Shown here one piece after another: positions 1-7,976 of a DNA stretch of 64,000 nucleotides. Each line of letters starts with the position of its first letter. Within the stretch, counting starts at the first letter, position 1. The DNA lies in assembly GCA_900545825.1 (NCBI GenBank), contig URAS01000005.1, positions 62,001-126,000 of the forward strand, in the 5' to 3' direction. Source of the stretch: an uncultured Actinomyces sp. (GTDB lineage: Bacteria; Actinomycetota; Actinomycetes; Actinomycetales; Actinomycetaceae). Made by a program: the position numbers and the translations under genes. The notes under the pieces are model-generated. The model searched no databases. It was not told where the DNA came from and worked only from the letters and a program-made list of their open reading frames with translations.

Positions 1-473
1 TCGGTCAGCCCCAGTCGGCGCGACAGCCGTCCGACGTGCGTGTCGACCGTCAGCGCGGGCACACCGAAGCAGTTCCCGAGGACGACGTGCGCGGTCTTGC
101 GGCCGACGCCCGGCAGCGACTCCAGGGCCTTGCGGTCGGCGGGGACCTGCCCGTCGAAATCGACCTCGAGGGCGCGCGCCAGCTGGATCAACTGCGTCGC
201 GCGGCGGCGCCAAAACCCCAGCGGGCGGACGATCTCGCGGACGTCGTCCTCGCTGGCGGCGGCCAACGCGGCCGGCGTCGGGTAGCGGCGGAACAGCTCG
301 GGCGTCACCTGGTTGACGCGGACGTCAGTCGTTTGGGCGGAAAGGACGGTGGCGACCAGCAGCTCAAACGGCGACGAATGGACTAATGCGCAGGTCGCGT
401 CGGGATAGACGTCGGCGAGGATCCGTTCGACCCGCCGCGCCCGCCGGCGCCTGACGTCCTCGCTATCTATCAT
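1..473 (-). CDS. nth: Endonuclease III, 5' part only (runs off the left edge)
   Basis: DNA glycosylase/AP lyase of base-excision repair that removes oxidised pyrimidines. Read on the minus strand from ATG 473, the frame gives an N-terminal helix rich in Arg, then LVATVLSAQTTD, the family signature around the first helices. Further on comes the helix-hairpin-helix LPGVGRKTAHVVLGN, followed by VPALTVDTHVGRLSRRLG, which contains the catalytic Asp of the VDTHV motif. The catalytic Lys of this family is the one in GVGRKTA. The frame is open to base 1, so the C-terminal iron-sulphur cluster region is outside the window. The start is supported by GAAAGGT about 7 nt upstream. The gene is divergent from the ABC transporter operon that begins at 559. 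Confidence 0.95.
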   Translation of the reverse strand, partial: MIDSEDVRRRRARRVERILADVYPDATCALVHSSPFELLVATVLSAQTTDVRVNQVTPELFRRYPTPAALAAASEDDVREIVRPLGFWRRRATQLIQLARALEVDFDGQVPADRKALESLPGVGRKTAHVVLGNCFGVPALTVDTHVGRLSRRLGLT

Positions 474-558
474 GTCGCGTACCTTTCGCGTCGCTCTCGG
501 CCCCGCGGACCCCAGCCGATACAGTGGGACAAACGGGCGGCTTGGGAAAGCGGGAGTA

Positions 559-2541
559 ATGATCGAAGCCACCAACTTAACGAAAGTCTACGGGTCGCGG
601 CGCGTCCTTGACGCAGTGTCGCTGGAAGTTCCGGGCGGGTGCGTCACCGGCTTCGTCGGCCCGAACGGCGCCGGCAAGTCGACGACGATGCGCCTGATCG
701 CGGGGCTTGAGGCGGCCGACGAGGGCGACGCCCTCATCGACGGGCACCCGATGGACCAGCAGACGCGGCCGCTGTCGGCGCTCGGCTGCCTGCTCGACGC
801 CCAGTGGTTCCTGCCGGCGCGGTCGGGGCGCGACCACCTGCGGGCGCTCGCGGCGCCGCAGGGCATCCCGACCGAGCGGATCGACTATCTCCTGCGCCTC
901 GTCGAACTCGAGGACGCCGCGAAACACCCGGTCAAGACCTATTCGCTGGGGATGCGGCAGCGCCTGGGGATCGCCGCGGCGTTCCTCGGTGACGCCCACA
1001 ACTACCTGCTCGACGAACCCGCGAACGGCCTCGACCCCCAGGGGATCGCCTGGCTGCGCCGCCTGCTGCGTGCCGAGGCCGACCGCGGCAAGGCGATCCT
1101 CCTGTCGTCGCACCTCATGGCCGAGATGGCGCAGATCGCCGACCGCGTCGTCGTCATCTCGCAGGGCGTCATCACCGACCAGCAGACGCTGTCGGACTTC
1201 GTCGCCACCGCCAACGAAGTGGTCGTCGTCGGCTCGCCCGATCCGCGTCTGACCTCGGTCATTACGGCGATCCCGGGGGCGCACATCGTCCAGGCGACCG
1301 GCGACGAACTGCGCGTCGACGGCGTCGACGCCGCGACCGTCGGCCGCGCGACCCTCGCCGCCGGCGTCGCGCTGACGACGCTCACCACGCTGACGCTCAC
1401 CCTCGAAGAGGCCTACCTCGCGCGTCTCGCCGGCAACCCCGGCGCGGCGGTGCCGGCCGGGCCGGGGACGGCTGCCGTGCCGGCCAGACCGATGCAGCAC
1501 GAGGGCGTTAGCGCAGGCCAGGGCACGGTTCGGCGGGCCGAGCGCGGCTCGCGCGCCAGGCATCCCGAGCAGGCCGGGCGGGGCGAGCAGGCCGGACGTC
1601 CGAAGCCAGACACGCCCCCAGACCACGTACCGCGCCACGACGCCGAGGGCGCGCTGCCGGTCACCCCGCGGACGAGCGCGGACGTTTCCGCAGCTCGTCG
1701 GCACTTTGCCGACAGTGAGCGCCACCCACAGACCCCGGGGTCGGGGGCTCGAGGCGAGCGTCCTCGCCACCAGCGTCCCGCCCAAGCGCGCACCGACGCC
1801 GAGCAGGGCGGTCGCCCGCGACATCCGGGCGCTCTCGGCCCGGCCACGCCCTCCGAGGGGGCCTCCACCTCGCCTTATGCGCCGCCCGCTGAGGTCGCCT
1901 CGCGGCGCCCGCTGACGCCGCCGCGCCGGCCAGACGTCACGCAGGGGCACCTCCAGGCACCGCCGACCCCCTGGGACGTGCCGCCGCGCCGCCCGGGCGC
2001 GATCCCGGAGCCGACGGACGCGTCGTGGCCGTCGGACTCGACGACCAGGGTCATCCCGCCCATTTCCGCCGAGGACGCCACGCGACCGGCACTCGCCGAA
2101 CAGCCGGCAACGCACGCCGACCACCCCGCCACCCCAACCGCGAGCGCCGCCTGGACGCCACGTCGTAGGCCCGCGCCGATGATTCGCGCGGACGTCGTCG
2201 CGCCCGAGGAACCGGCGACGTTCGCGCCCACCCCCGCAGGCAACACCACCCCACCTGCGATTTTCCCCGCGAAATCGCCCGCTAGCCCGCGGCCGGATGC
2301 GTCCGTCGCCCCCACCCCCGGCGTGCCCGACGCGTCTCAGTTCGTCATTCCGACGCAGCCGATCCGGTCCTCCGGCGCCCCGGTGCCCGGCACGGTGTCA
2401 CCCGCGGCCCCGCTGGCCCCGACCGGCTTCGAGGCGCCCACACACGCCGCCTACCAGGGCTTTTTCCGGCCCGGACCGACCACAGATCCCCACGAGGACG
2501 ACGACCCGTCTGCCCACTCGCCGAGGAGGGACCAGTCATGA
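559..2541 (+). CDS. ABC transporter ATP-binding protein with a very long proline-rich C-terminal tail
   Basis: ATPase subunit of an ABC-2 type exporter (CcmA/NatA-like). The nucleotide-binding domain occupies about residues 1-215: Walker A GPNGAGKST, signature YSLGMRQRLGIA, Walker B YLLDEPANGLDP and H-loop LLSSHLMAEM. A typical C-terminal segment follows to about residue 295. The remaining 360 or so residues are unusual: low complexity, rich in Pro, Ala, Arg and Thr, and without recognisable motifs. The tail is probably real because the frame stays open to an ATGA overlap with the permease gene at 2538. An in-frame start at 472 exists, but it would overlap nth, and the family-typical start MIEATNLTKVYG is at 559. 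The substrate is unknown. Confidence 0.9.
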   Translation: MIEATNLTKVYGSRRVLDAVSLEVPGGCVTGFVGPNGAGKSTTMRLIAGLEAADEGDALIDGHPMDQQTRPLSALGCLLDAQWFLPARSGRDHLRALAAPQGIPTERIDYLLRLVELEDAAKHPVKTYSLGMRQRLGIAAAFLGDAHNYLLDEPANGLDPQGIAWLRRLLRAEADRGKAILLSSHLMAEMAQIADRVVVISQGVITDQQTLSDFVATANEVVVVGSPDPRLTSVITAIPGAHIVQATGDELRVDGVDAATVGRATLAAGVALTTLTTLTLTLEEAYLARLAGNPGAAVPAGPGTAAVPARPMQHEGVSAGQGTVRRAERGSRARHPEQAGRGEQAGRPKPDTPPDHVPRHDAEGALPVTPRTSADVSAARRHFADSERHPQTPGSGARGERPRHQRPAQARTDAEQGGRPRHPGALGPATPSEGASTSPYAPPAEVASRRPLTPPRRPDVTQGHLQAPPTPWDVPPRRPGAIPEPTDASWPSDSTTRVIPPISAEDATRPALAEQPATHADHPATPTASAAWTPRRRPAPMIRADVVAPEEPATFAPTPAGNTTPPAIFPAKSPASPRPDASVAPTPGVPDASQFVIPTQPIRSSGAPVPGTVSPAAPLAPTGFEAPTHAAYQGFFRPGPTTDPHEDDDPSAHSPRRDQS

Positions 2542-3662
2542 CCCCGAGCCCCCACTCCGCGAAGCGGCGCCCCCACGACCAGGCGCCGCAGGCCGGGCAC
2601 GAACGCAGCCCGCGCGCCCACGCGGGTCACGCCCACGCGGCGCCCGCGCATGACGCCTCGCGGATGCCGCGTCGCGGGGCCGATCCGGCGGCAGCCTCGG
2701 CACACCCTCAGGCCCGCCCGGAACGTCAGGCCCGCCCGCAGCCCCAGCAGCGGCCGCACCACAGCACCCCCAGCCAAACGCCGACAGCCCACGATGCGCC
2801 CCACCGCACCCCCGCCGAACCCGCGACCCTCGCGCCGCTGGGTGGCCACGACGCCGTGACGTTCGGCGGCACCCTGCGGTCCGAGGCGATCAAGGCGCGC
2901 ACCTACCCCGCCTTCCGGGGCGTCGCCATCGCCGCGTTCGTCCTCCAGGTGGTGTTGGCGCTGGCCAGCGCCGGCCTCATCATCTGGATCGGCCGGACGG
3001 TCCACAGCGACGACGTCTCGTCCCTGCTGGACATGGGGGCGACGGGCATCTCGCTGACGTGTTTCCTCTACTGCCTGGCCGGCGCCCTCACGGTGACGGG
3101 CGATTTTTCGAGCGGCGTCATTAACGCGACGGCGTTGGCCGTCGGGTCGCGGCGGCGCATTTTCCTCACAAAAGCCCTGCTGGCGGCCATGGTGGCGGCC
3201 GTGGCGAGCGTCGTCGGCGCGCTGCTCGCGATCGTCCTCGCCGGGATCGTCCTGCAAATTGGCGGGGTGACCTACCCGTGGAGCACCCCGGCCCTGTGGT
3301 TCGCCCTCGCCGGCGTCCCGCTGGCGGCGGTGCTGTCGGCGCTGATCGGCGTGGGGATCGGCATGATGACGAGGTCGACGCTGGGCGCCACGCTGGTGAC
3401 GCTGGCGCTGTTTTACGTCGCGCCGATTGCGGCCGCGGTCCTCGTCCTCGCCGGCGACTGGCTGACGTGGTTCTCGAGCCTCCACCCCTTCGCCACGCTG
3501 TCGGTCGTCGCCAGCCGGCCGTCGGCGGTGGACCCGTCGGCGCCGTATTCCCTGCCGTCCTGGTGGGCAAACCTGCTGGTCGCGGCCGCGTGGACGGTGG
3601 CGTCACTGGTCGGCGGCTTCGTCACCTTCCTCAAGAAGCCGCTGGGGTCCGGCGGCAAGTGA
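2538..3662 (+). CDS. ABC-2 type transporter permease with disordered N-terminal extension
   Basis: Membrane partner of the preceding ATPase; start and stop overlap as ATGA, which suggests translational coupling. About 110 residues at the N-terminus are hydrophilic, rich in His, Pro, Gln and Ala, and mirror the low-complexity tail of the ATPase. From about residue 120 the protein has around six hydrophobic segments, for example AFVLQVVLALASAGLIIW and VSVVGALLAIVLAGIVL-like stretches. The order FGGTLRSEAIKARTYPAF followed by TM1 is typical of ABC-2 permeases. Stop overlaps the GTG of the next gene. The transported substrate cannot be deduced. Proline-rich extensions on both subunits may interact with each other, which is inference only. 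Confidence 0.88.
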   Translation: MTPSPHSAKRRPHDQAPQAGHERSPRAHAGHAHAAPAHDASRMPRRGADPAAASAHPQARPERQARPQPQQRPHHSTPSQTPTAHDAPHRTPAEPATLAPLGGHDAVTFGGTLRSEAIKARTYPAFRGVAIAAFVLQVVLALASAGLIIWIGRTVHSDDVSSLLDMGATGISLTCFLYCLAGALTVTGDFSSGVINATALAVGSRRRIFLTKALLAAMVAAVASVVGALLAIVLAGIVLQIGGVTYPWSTPALWFALAGVPLAAVLSALIGVGIGMMTRSTLGATLVTLALFYVAPIAAAVLVLAGDWLTWFSSLHPFATLSVVASRPSAVDPSAPYSLPSWWANLLVAAAWTVASLVGGFVTFLKKPLGSGGK

Positions 3663-4468
3663 CGCCCTCGATCCCGCTGGCCCCGGCGCCGGGCGACGTC
3701 ACCGATCCCCATCGGTTCGGTGCCGCCCAGGCGCACCTGGCGAACCCCTACGAGCGCGCGACCGACGACTACCACGCCGCCCGGCCGCCCTACCCGGACG
3801 CGGCGATTGCCCAGGTCATGCGGCAGGCGACGGCGGTCGGAGGGCGTCACCCCCGCATCGTCGACGTCGGCGCGGGCACGGGCCTCATGACGCTGCCGCT
3901 GGCCGCGGCCGGCGCGTGCGTCACCGCCGTCGAGCCCGCCCCCGCGATGGCCGAGCAGCTGGCCGCCACCGCCCCCGACGTGCCGATCATCCGCGCGACC
4001 GGCGAGGATACCGGCCTCCCCGAAAGCAGCGTCGACCTCGTCGTTTACGCCCAGTCGTGGCACTGGATGGACGCGCAGGCCGCCGCGGCCGAGGCCCACC
4101 GCATCCTCGTCGAGGGCGGCCGCGTCGCCGTCGTCTTCAACCAGCTGGACGTCCGCGTCGCCTGGGTCAAGCGGCTCACGCGGATCATGCGCTCGGGCGA
4201 CGTCCACTGGCCGAACCGACCGCCGCGCCTGGGGCCCGGCTTCACGGCGCCCTCGCTGCGGATGATCCCGTGGGTCCAGCACCTGTCCCCCGAGGGCATC
4301 GCCACGCTGGGGAGCACGCGGTCGTCCTACCTGCGCGCCAGCGACGCGGGCAAGGCCCACATGCGCGCCAACCTCGACTGGTACCTGGCCGACTACCTGC
4401 ACATCGGCCCCGACCGCGTCGTCGAGCTGCCCTATTACACCCTCGTCTGGTCGGCGACTCGGCGCTAA
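3659..4468 (+). CDS. Class I SAM-dependent methyltransferase
   Basis: About 269 residues with a Rossmann methyltransferase fold. Motif I is IVDVGAGTGLMTLPLA (about residues 60-75); the acidic end of strand 2 is AVEPAPAM; motif IV-like LVVYAQSWHWM follows. The sequence resembles the UbiE/Methyltransf_11 group. The start is GTG at 3659, overlapping the permease stop (GTGA); the longer open frame upstream is a shadow of the permease. It is third in an operon with the ABC exporter, so it could modify the exported compound or act independently. The methyl acceptor is unknown. Confidence 0.87.
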   Translation: MTPSIPLAPAPGDVTDPHRFGAAQAHLANPYERATDDYHAARPPYPDAAIAQVMRQATAVGGRHPRIVDVGAGTGLMTLPLAAAGACVTAVEPAPAMAEQLAATAPDVPIIRATGEDTGLPESSVDLVVYAQSWHWMDAQAAAAEAHRILVEGGRVAVVFNQLDVRVAWVKRLTRIMRSGDVHWPNRPPRLGPGFTAPSLRMIPWVQHLSPEGIATLGSTRSSYLRASDAGKAHMRANLDWYLADYLHIGPDRVVELPYYTLVWSATRR

Positions 4469-4535
4469 GAATGCGGTCTCACTCCCGCCCCCACGCAACC
4501 ACCCGCCGCCGCTTTGTCGCGCTGTTATGCGTCGT

Positions 4536-5333
4536 TCAGCCCGCGTGCGACCAGAGATCCTTGTGCGACCAGAGACCCTCCCCCCAGGTGGGGTGGTCGA
4601 GGACGGTGACGCTCATGACGTGCTTCGTGTGGGGCAGGTAGGCGACCTTGTAGGACACGGCGCGGTGGGGCCTGCCGGCCTTGTCGTCGACGTCGGACAT
4701 GACGCCGGGTCCGATCTCATAACGTGCGCCCTGGTCACACACCAGTCGGGAGGTGTTCCCGTAGCGGCCGCCGCTCGCCGTTTTGATCGCCATGCACTGC
4801 GTGTACTCCCGCTCGACGGGGTGCGAGAGGTACGGCAGGTCCCGCACGAAGTTACCCAGAAGGGCGGGCAGCACGAGGCACCCGGCGACGATCGCCACGA
4901 TGGCCTGCGAGCGCCGATTCGCCGACCTCAAGGGCGTCCAGCGCCGAAGCAGCTCCATGACCATGAGAGCGAAGGCCAATGCCATGAAGGTCCGGTAGAC
5001 CATCTGCCCCGCAAACCCGAGCGGGCCGACGGCGAGGTATCCGAACCGATCCGGGAAAATGAAGACGACGAATCCCACAGCGACGACGATCCAGAGGGCG
5101 CTCTCGACGCGCCCGCCGGTCAGCCGCCGCTTCCGGCGAGGGCGCCCATCCTCGTCGAAGCTCGCGTTCTCGTCGAAGCGCGTGGTGTCGTCCTCGGGGA
5201 TCGAGGTGTTCGTGTCGCGCTGCGGGCGTGGCGCATCGTCGGAGGTATACCACATCGTGTAGCTAACAAACCTGCCACCATCAGGAGTTTTGCCACTGCT
5301 TTCCCGGACGTGAAACCCGTCGCTGTTGTCCAT
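4536..5333 (-). CDS. Three-TM membrane protein, tandem paralogue 3 of 3
   Basis: Unknown function. The hydrophilic N-terminus contains DENASFDEDGRPRRKRR. Three hydrophobic segments follow (about 78-95, 110-128 and 142-160). The probable extracytoplasmic C-terminal domain starts DLPYLSHPVEREYTQC and ends YLPHTKHVMSVTV. It has two Cys (in REYTQC and LVCDQG) that could pair. The same pre-domain motif (D-L/I-P, then S/A-H-P) and the YLPHT-x-x-V ending occur in the two genes upstream, so the three arose by duplication. The start at 5333 is not backed by a strong ribosome site. An in-frame ATG at 5255 would remove part of the acidic N-terminus but keep everything described here. Confidence 0.75.
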   Translation of the reverse strand: MDNSDGFHVRESSGKTPDGGRFVSYTMWYTSDDAPRPQRDTNTSIPEDDTTRFDENASFDEDGRPRRKRRLTGGRVESALWIVVAVGFVVFIFPDRFGYLAVGPLGFAGQMVYRTFMALAFALMVMELLRRWTPLRSANRRSQAIVAIVAGCLVLPALLGNFVRDLPYLSHPVEREYTQCMAIKTASGGRYGNTSRLVCDQGARYEIGPGVMSDVDDKAGRPHRAVSYKVAYLPHTKHVMSVTVLDHPTWGEGLWSHKDLWSHAG

Positions 5334-5339
5334 GCCGCC

Positions 5340-5993
5340 CTACCGGGTCCCGCCGTAGCTGCGGACGGTCACGCTAATGACCTGTCTGGTGTGCGGCAGA
5401 TAGGCGATACGGACGGGCGGCTGCATGCCCGTGCGCAGCATCGTGCCGCGGACGTGCGAAAACACCGCCGGGGTGACGTCGAACGTCTCGTTTATTGCGC
5501 GCGGCGTGCCCCCGTCGCAGGTGAGGAGGTGCCGCCGAGCGTGGCGCAGGCCCTTCTTCTCCCACGCGCTGCAGAGGTCGTAGGTGTGTCGGACCGGATG
5601 CGCGACGTAGGGAATGTCCTGCGCCGGCCGCCACATGACGGCGATCAGCGCGACGATCGAGAGGACGACCGCCGCCTTCTTAACGGTTCGCTGCTTCTCG
5701 ACCGACCCGTACGGCCGCCACACCCGAATGACGGGCGCGGCGATCATCACGGCACCCAGGACGAAGAGGAGCCGCTCGGCGATGTGCCCCGCGAATCCGA
5801 GCGTGCCGACGTTGAAGTATCCATGCGCGGACAGCCACGAGCAGGCCCCGATCGTCAGAAAAACGACGAGGTAGACGACGAATCCGCCGCTTGTCGTGAA
5901 CAGCCACGCCGCGAGGCGGCTGTGGCGGCTCGAGGCGCCGTCCTCGTCGAAGCTGGCGTTCTCGTTCTCGGGAATCAAGCTGTTCGTATCCAT
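5340..5993 (-). CDS. Three-TM membrane protein, tandem paralogue 2 of 3
   Basis: Unknown function, closest to the neighbour at 4536-5333. The N-terminus MDTNSLIPENENASFDEDG shares the ENASFDEDG stretch with that neighbour. Three hydrophobic segments are followed by QDIPYVAHPVRHTYDLC and a C-terminal YLPHTRQVISVTV. Two Cys are again present (DLC and LTCDGG). I chose ATG 5993 because GAGGA lies 7 nt upstream; the longer frame from 6035 would overlap the upstream gene and lacks such a site. It sits between its two paralogues on the minus strand, 6 nt from the downstream start, so the three probably form one transcript. Confidence 0.77.
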   Translation of the reverse strand: MDTNSLIPENENASFDEDGASSRHSRLAAWLFTTSGGFVVYLVVFLTIGACSWLSAHGYFNVGTLGFAGHIAERLLFVLGAVMIAAPVIRVWRPYGSVEKQRTVKKAAVVLSIVALIAVMWRPAQDIPYVAHPVRHTYDLCSAWEKKGLRHARRHLLTCDGGTPRAINETFDVTPAVFSHVRGTMLRTGMQPPVRIAYLPHTRQVISVTVRSYGGTR

Positions 5994-6012
5994 GCCGTTT
6001 TCCTCGTCCGCT

Positions 6013-6831
6013 TTACGAGGACTCACCCACTGCAATCTTCATGACGATGTGGGTGTGCGGCAGGTAGCTGATGGTGACCGTTTCGGGGTGACGTCGGCTG
6101 AGGTCGTCCCACCTATAGCCCTGGATGCTGAACGTCCGTTTGACGCCCTCGACATCCCGCCCGGATAGCTCGTCGTTGTGGCTGGTCGACGTCAGCTCGA
6201 CGTCGGTGAGCGTAACCTGCGCGGGGCTCACAAGGCTCGGGAGGTCGGCGATCGGCGACCAGAGGACGCCGACACCAATGGCGATGACGAGGACGAAGCC
6301 GGCGCCGGCAGCGAAGCGCCGCGGCAGCGACCTCGCATCCGAAAACCCGGCCCCCAGGGCGTAGGCAACCGCCGTGACGGCACCGGCCCGCATGAGAATC
6401 TGGACGACGAGGCCGGTCGCGCCCTCGCGAAACGCCCCGTCGACCCACGCCTTGAAGAGGAGCGCGCAGATCCCGCAGACGGCGAGGACGACGATCGCCG
6501 TGATCATTTTCCGCCGCTTTTCTGCCTGAATCTTCGCGGCGTAGACCTCGGCCTGTTCGGGGTGGTCCTTGATCTCCTGCTCGACACGTCTCGCCAGCTC
6601 CTCGCGGCGCTGCCACGTCTTCTTCCGGTTGCCGCCGCGATGCATCGCGCGGCGCAGCTCCTCGGCGGCTTCGGCGACCTCGTTGACCTCGAGATTCTCG
6701 CCGACGCGCCCGGAATCGCGGATGCCGCCGTCGTGACCGGTGTCCGCAAGGACGCTGTTTCCGTCGTCGCGGACCGTGCTGTTGATATCGCTGTCGTTAA
6801 ACGTGCTGTTGTCGTCGATTCGGTCTGCCAC
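6013..6831 (-). CDS. Three-TM membrane protein, tandem paralogue 1 of 3
   Basis: Unknown function; the most diverged of the trio and probably first in the operon. The N-terminal 100 residues are charged and Asn/Asp-rich (NSTFNDSDINSTVRDDGNS). A basic/acidic helical stretch with RRAMHRGGNRKKTWQRREELARRVEQE-like character may form a coiled coil. Three hydrophobic segments follow, then ADLPSLVSPAQVTLTDVELTS and the family ending YLPHTHIVMKIAV. Unlike its paralogues it has no Cys pair in the C-terminal domain. GTG start at 6831 with GAGGAGGGG 3-5 nt upstream. Orientation suggests a cytoplasmic N-terminus and an exported C-terminal domain, which is inference. Confidence 0.75.
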   Translation of the reverse strand: MADRIDDNSTFNDSDINSTVRDDGNSVLADTGHDGGIRDSGRVGENLEVNEVAEAAEELRRAMHRGGNRKKTWQRREELARRVEQEIKDHPEQAEVYAAKIQAEKRRKMITAIVVLAVCGICALLFKAWVDGAFREGATGLVVQILMRAGAVTAVAYALGAGFSDARSLPRRFAAGAGFVLVIAIGVGVLWSPIADLPSLVSPAQVTLTDVELTSTSHNDELSGRDVEGVKRTFSIQGYRWDDLSRRHPETVTISYLPHTHIVMKIAVGESS

Positions 6832-6894
6832 GTGCCCCTCCTCGATGTCGGCACCGGGCGGCTGCTGCGCCCCTCTCCCGCGATCCTATCGCCC

Positions 6895-6936
6895 CCGTGA
6901 ACGTGATCCTTTCGGACACAACCATCACGCTCATGG
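6895..6936 (+). repeat. Intergenic palindromic repeat family B, copy 1
   Basis: Arms TGAACGTGAT (6898-6907) and ATCACGCTCA (6924-6933) enclose a loop with CCTTTCGGACACAACC. The reverse complement of 33357-33397 matches over about 42 bp, including the loop bases CCTT, GGA and AACC. It lies upstream of the membrane-protein trio, in a 440-bp gap (6832-7271). Confidence 0.7.
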
Positions 6937-6945
6937 GGTCAAACC

Positions 6946-6976
6946 GGTGAACGTGACTTTTTTGATCACGTTCACC
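6946..6976 (+). repeat. Hairpin related to repeat family B
   Basis: Perfect 11-bp arms GGTGAACGTGA and TCACGTTCACC enclose a loop with six T. The arm sequence resembles the arms of the adjacent repeat B copy. It could act as a terminator or as a protein-binding palindrome. Confidence 0.6.
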
Positions 6977-7017
6977 ACCCGAGGGCACCGCGCACCCGCC
7001 AACAGCCCCCAGACATG

Positions 7018-7052
7018 GATAAAGGGCCCACGCTTGGCGCGGACCCTTTATC
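7018..7052. terminator. Stem-loop terminator candidate downstream of dciA
   Basis: GATAAAGGG (7018-7026) pairs with CCCTTTATC (7044-7052), extended by inner GC pairs. It lies 220 nt beyond the dciA stop on the minus strand. No long T tract follows on either strand. The rest of the gap 7053-7271 holds nothing recognisable except an imperfect copy of the 18-bp motif at 7216-7234. Confidence 0.5.
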
Positions 7053-7271
7053 TGTTCCCCATCTCAAAGAAGCATCTCTCTCAGCGGCATTCCCCATTTC
7101 GTCTGTATGGCGATCACCGGTTTCTCGGTGTCTCGTTGTCCTGATGCCTCTACTGTAAGAAGCCGACCTTGAGCAACCCTCCAGCGAACCTGGGAAATTC
7201 GTGGGAAATATTCTCGGTCGTCCGGAGTTGACTCAGGACCCGCGCGATCCCGGCCCAAATCCGGCCCATAC

Positions 7272-7976
7272 TCACGCGTACGTGTCGCGCACGCCACGGC
7301 CTTTGACGCGGCGCGGCCCGTGGCTCCACGACGGCTGGTCGGGCCCGCGGACGATGATCTTCTCGATGACACCCGCCCCGACGGCGACGTCGATATTGTG
7401 CATGAGCTGGGGAATCATCATCCGCATCTGGGCGGCCCACGCCGTCGAGGTCGTCCTCACCTTGAGGCAGTCGGCCTCGATGAGCTCGACACGGCAGTGC
7501 TGAGCGACCGCCGGCCCGACGATCTGCTCCCACTGTTCGGCAACCTGCGCGACGGCGAGCATCCGCGCCCACTCGTTGTCGCGGACGACGCGCTTCAGGC
7601 CCCACTGCAGCGGCTTGGGGTCGCGCCGATACCACGGTGCCCGCGAGCCTCCGACGCCCGGCGAGTCCTGGAGGAACGCCGCCCCCGGAATGTCCTTGAT
7701 CGAGTCGGGCAGCCGGCTGGACGGGATCCCGGAAAACCGCACGTCATCGCCGGATTCCTGCTCGCCGTCGCCGCCGAAACGGTCGTCGCCCTTGGCCTGG
7801 CGCCACTTCCGCAGCGTCCGCATGGCGACGCGGTAATGCCCCGAATCCCAGGCCTGCTGCTGGAACCGCTCGAGCGTCCGCAGGGTCACCGACTGTGCCC
7901 CCGCATCGGTCGCCGCCGCGCCCTCACCTGCGGTTTTATCCGGTCCGAGGACGTCGTCGCGCACGTCGTCACTCAT
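7272..7976 (-). CDS. dciA: DciA (DUF721) replication protein
   Basis: DciA is the bacterial helicase operator that helps load DnaB in most bacteria. The protein has 234 residues. The first 110 or so are polar and probably flexible. The DUF721 domain lies from about residue 125: GLKRVVRDNEWARMLAVAQVAEQWEQIVGPAVAQHCRV, then LKVRTTSTAWAAQMRMM, the conserved region with a Trp and hydrophobic helix, then GAGVIEKIIVRGP. ATG 7976 overlaps the recF stop by 8 bp. This gene order after recF is standard for actinobacteria; normally gyrB-gyrA follow, and here they do not. Confidence 0.9.
   Translation of the reverse strand: MSDDVRDDVLGPDKTAGEGAAATDAGAQSVTLRTLERFQQQAWDSGHYRVAMRTLRKWRQAKGDDRFGGDGEQESGDDVRFSGIPSSRLPDSIKDIPGAAFLQDSPGVGGSRAPWYRRDPKPLQWGLKRVVRDNEWARMLAVAQVAEQWEQIVGPAVAQHCRVELIEADCLKVRTTSTAWAAQMRMMIPQLMHNIDVAVGAGVIEKIIVRGPDQPSWSHGPRRVKGRGVRDTYA

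Noticed and set aside
472..558. Upstream extension of the ABC ATPase from an ATG at 472
   Set aside because: It would overlap nth, and the domain starts in the normal place from 559.
577..2124. Long minus-strand open frame of 515 codons opposite the ABC ATPase
   Set aside because: It has the Arg/Gly-rich composition of a high-GC shadow frame, no ribosome site, and lies opposite a gene with clear ABC motifs.
7053..7271. A tRNA or small RNA gene in the AT-richer gap before dciA
   Set aside because: I found no cloverleaf or other recognisable RNA structure, only the terminator-like stem and an imperfect 18-bp motif.
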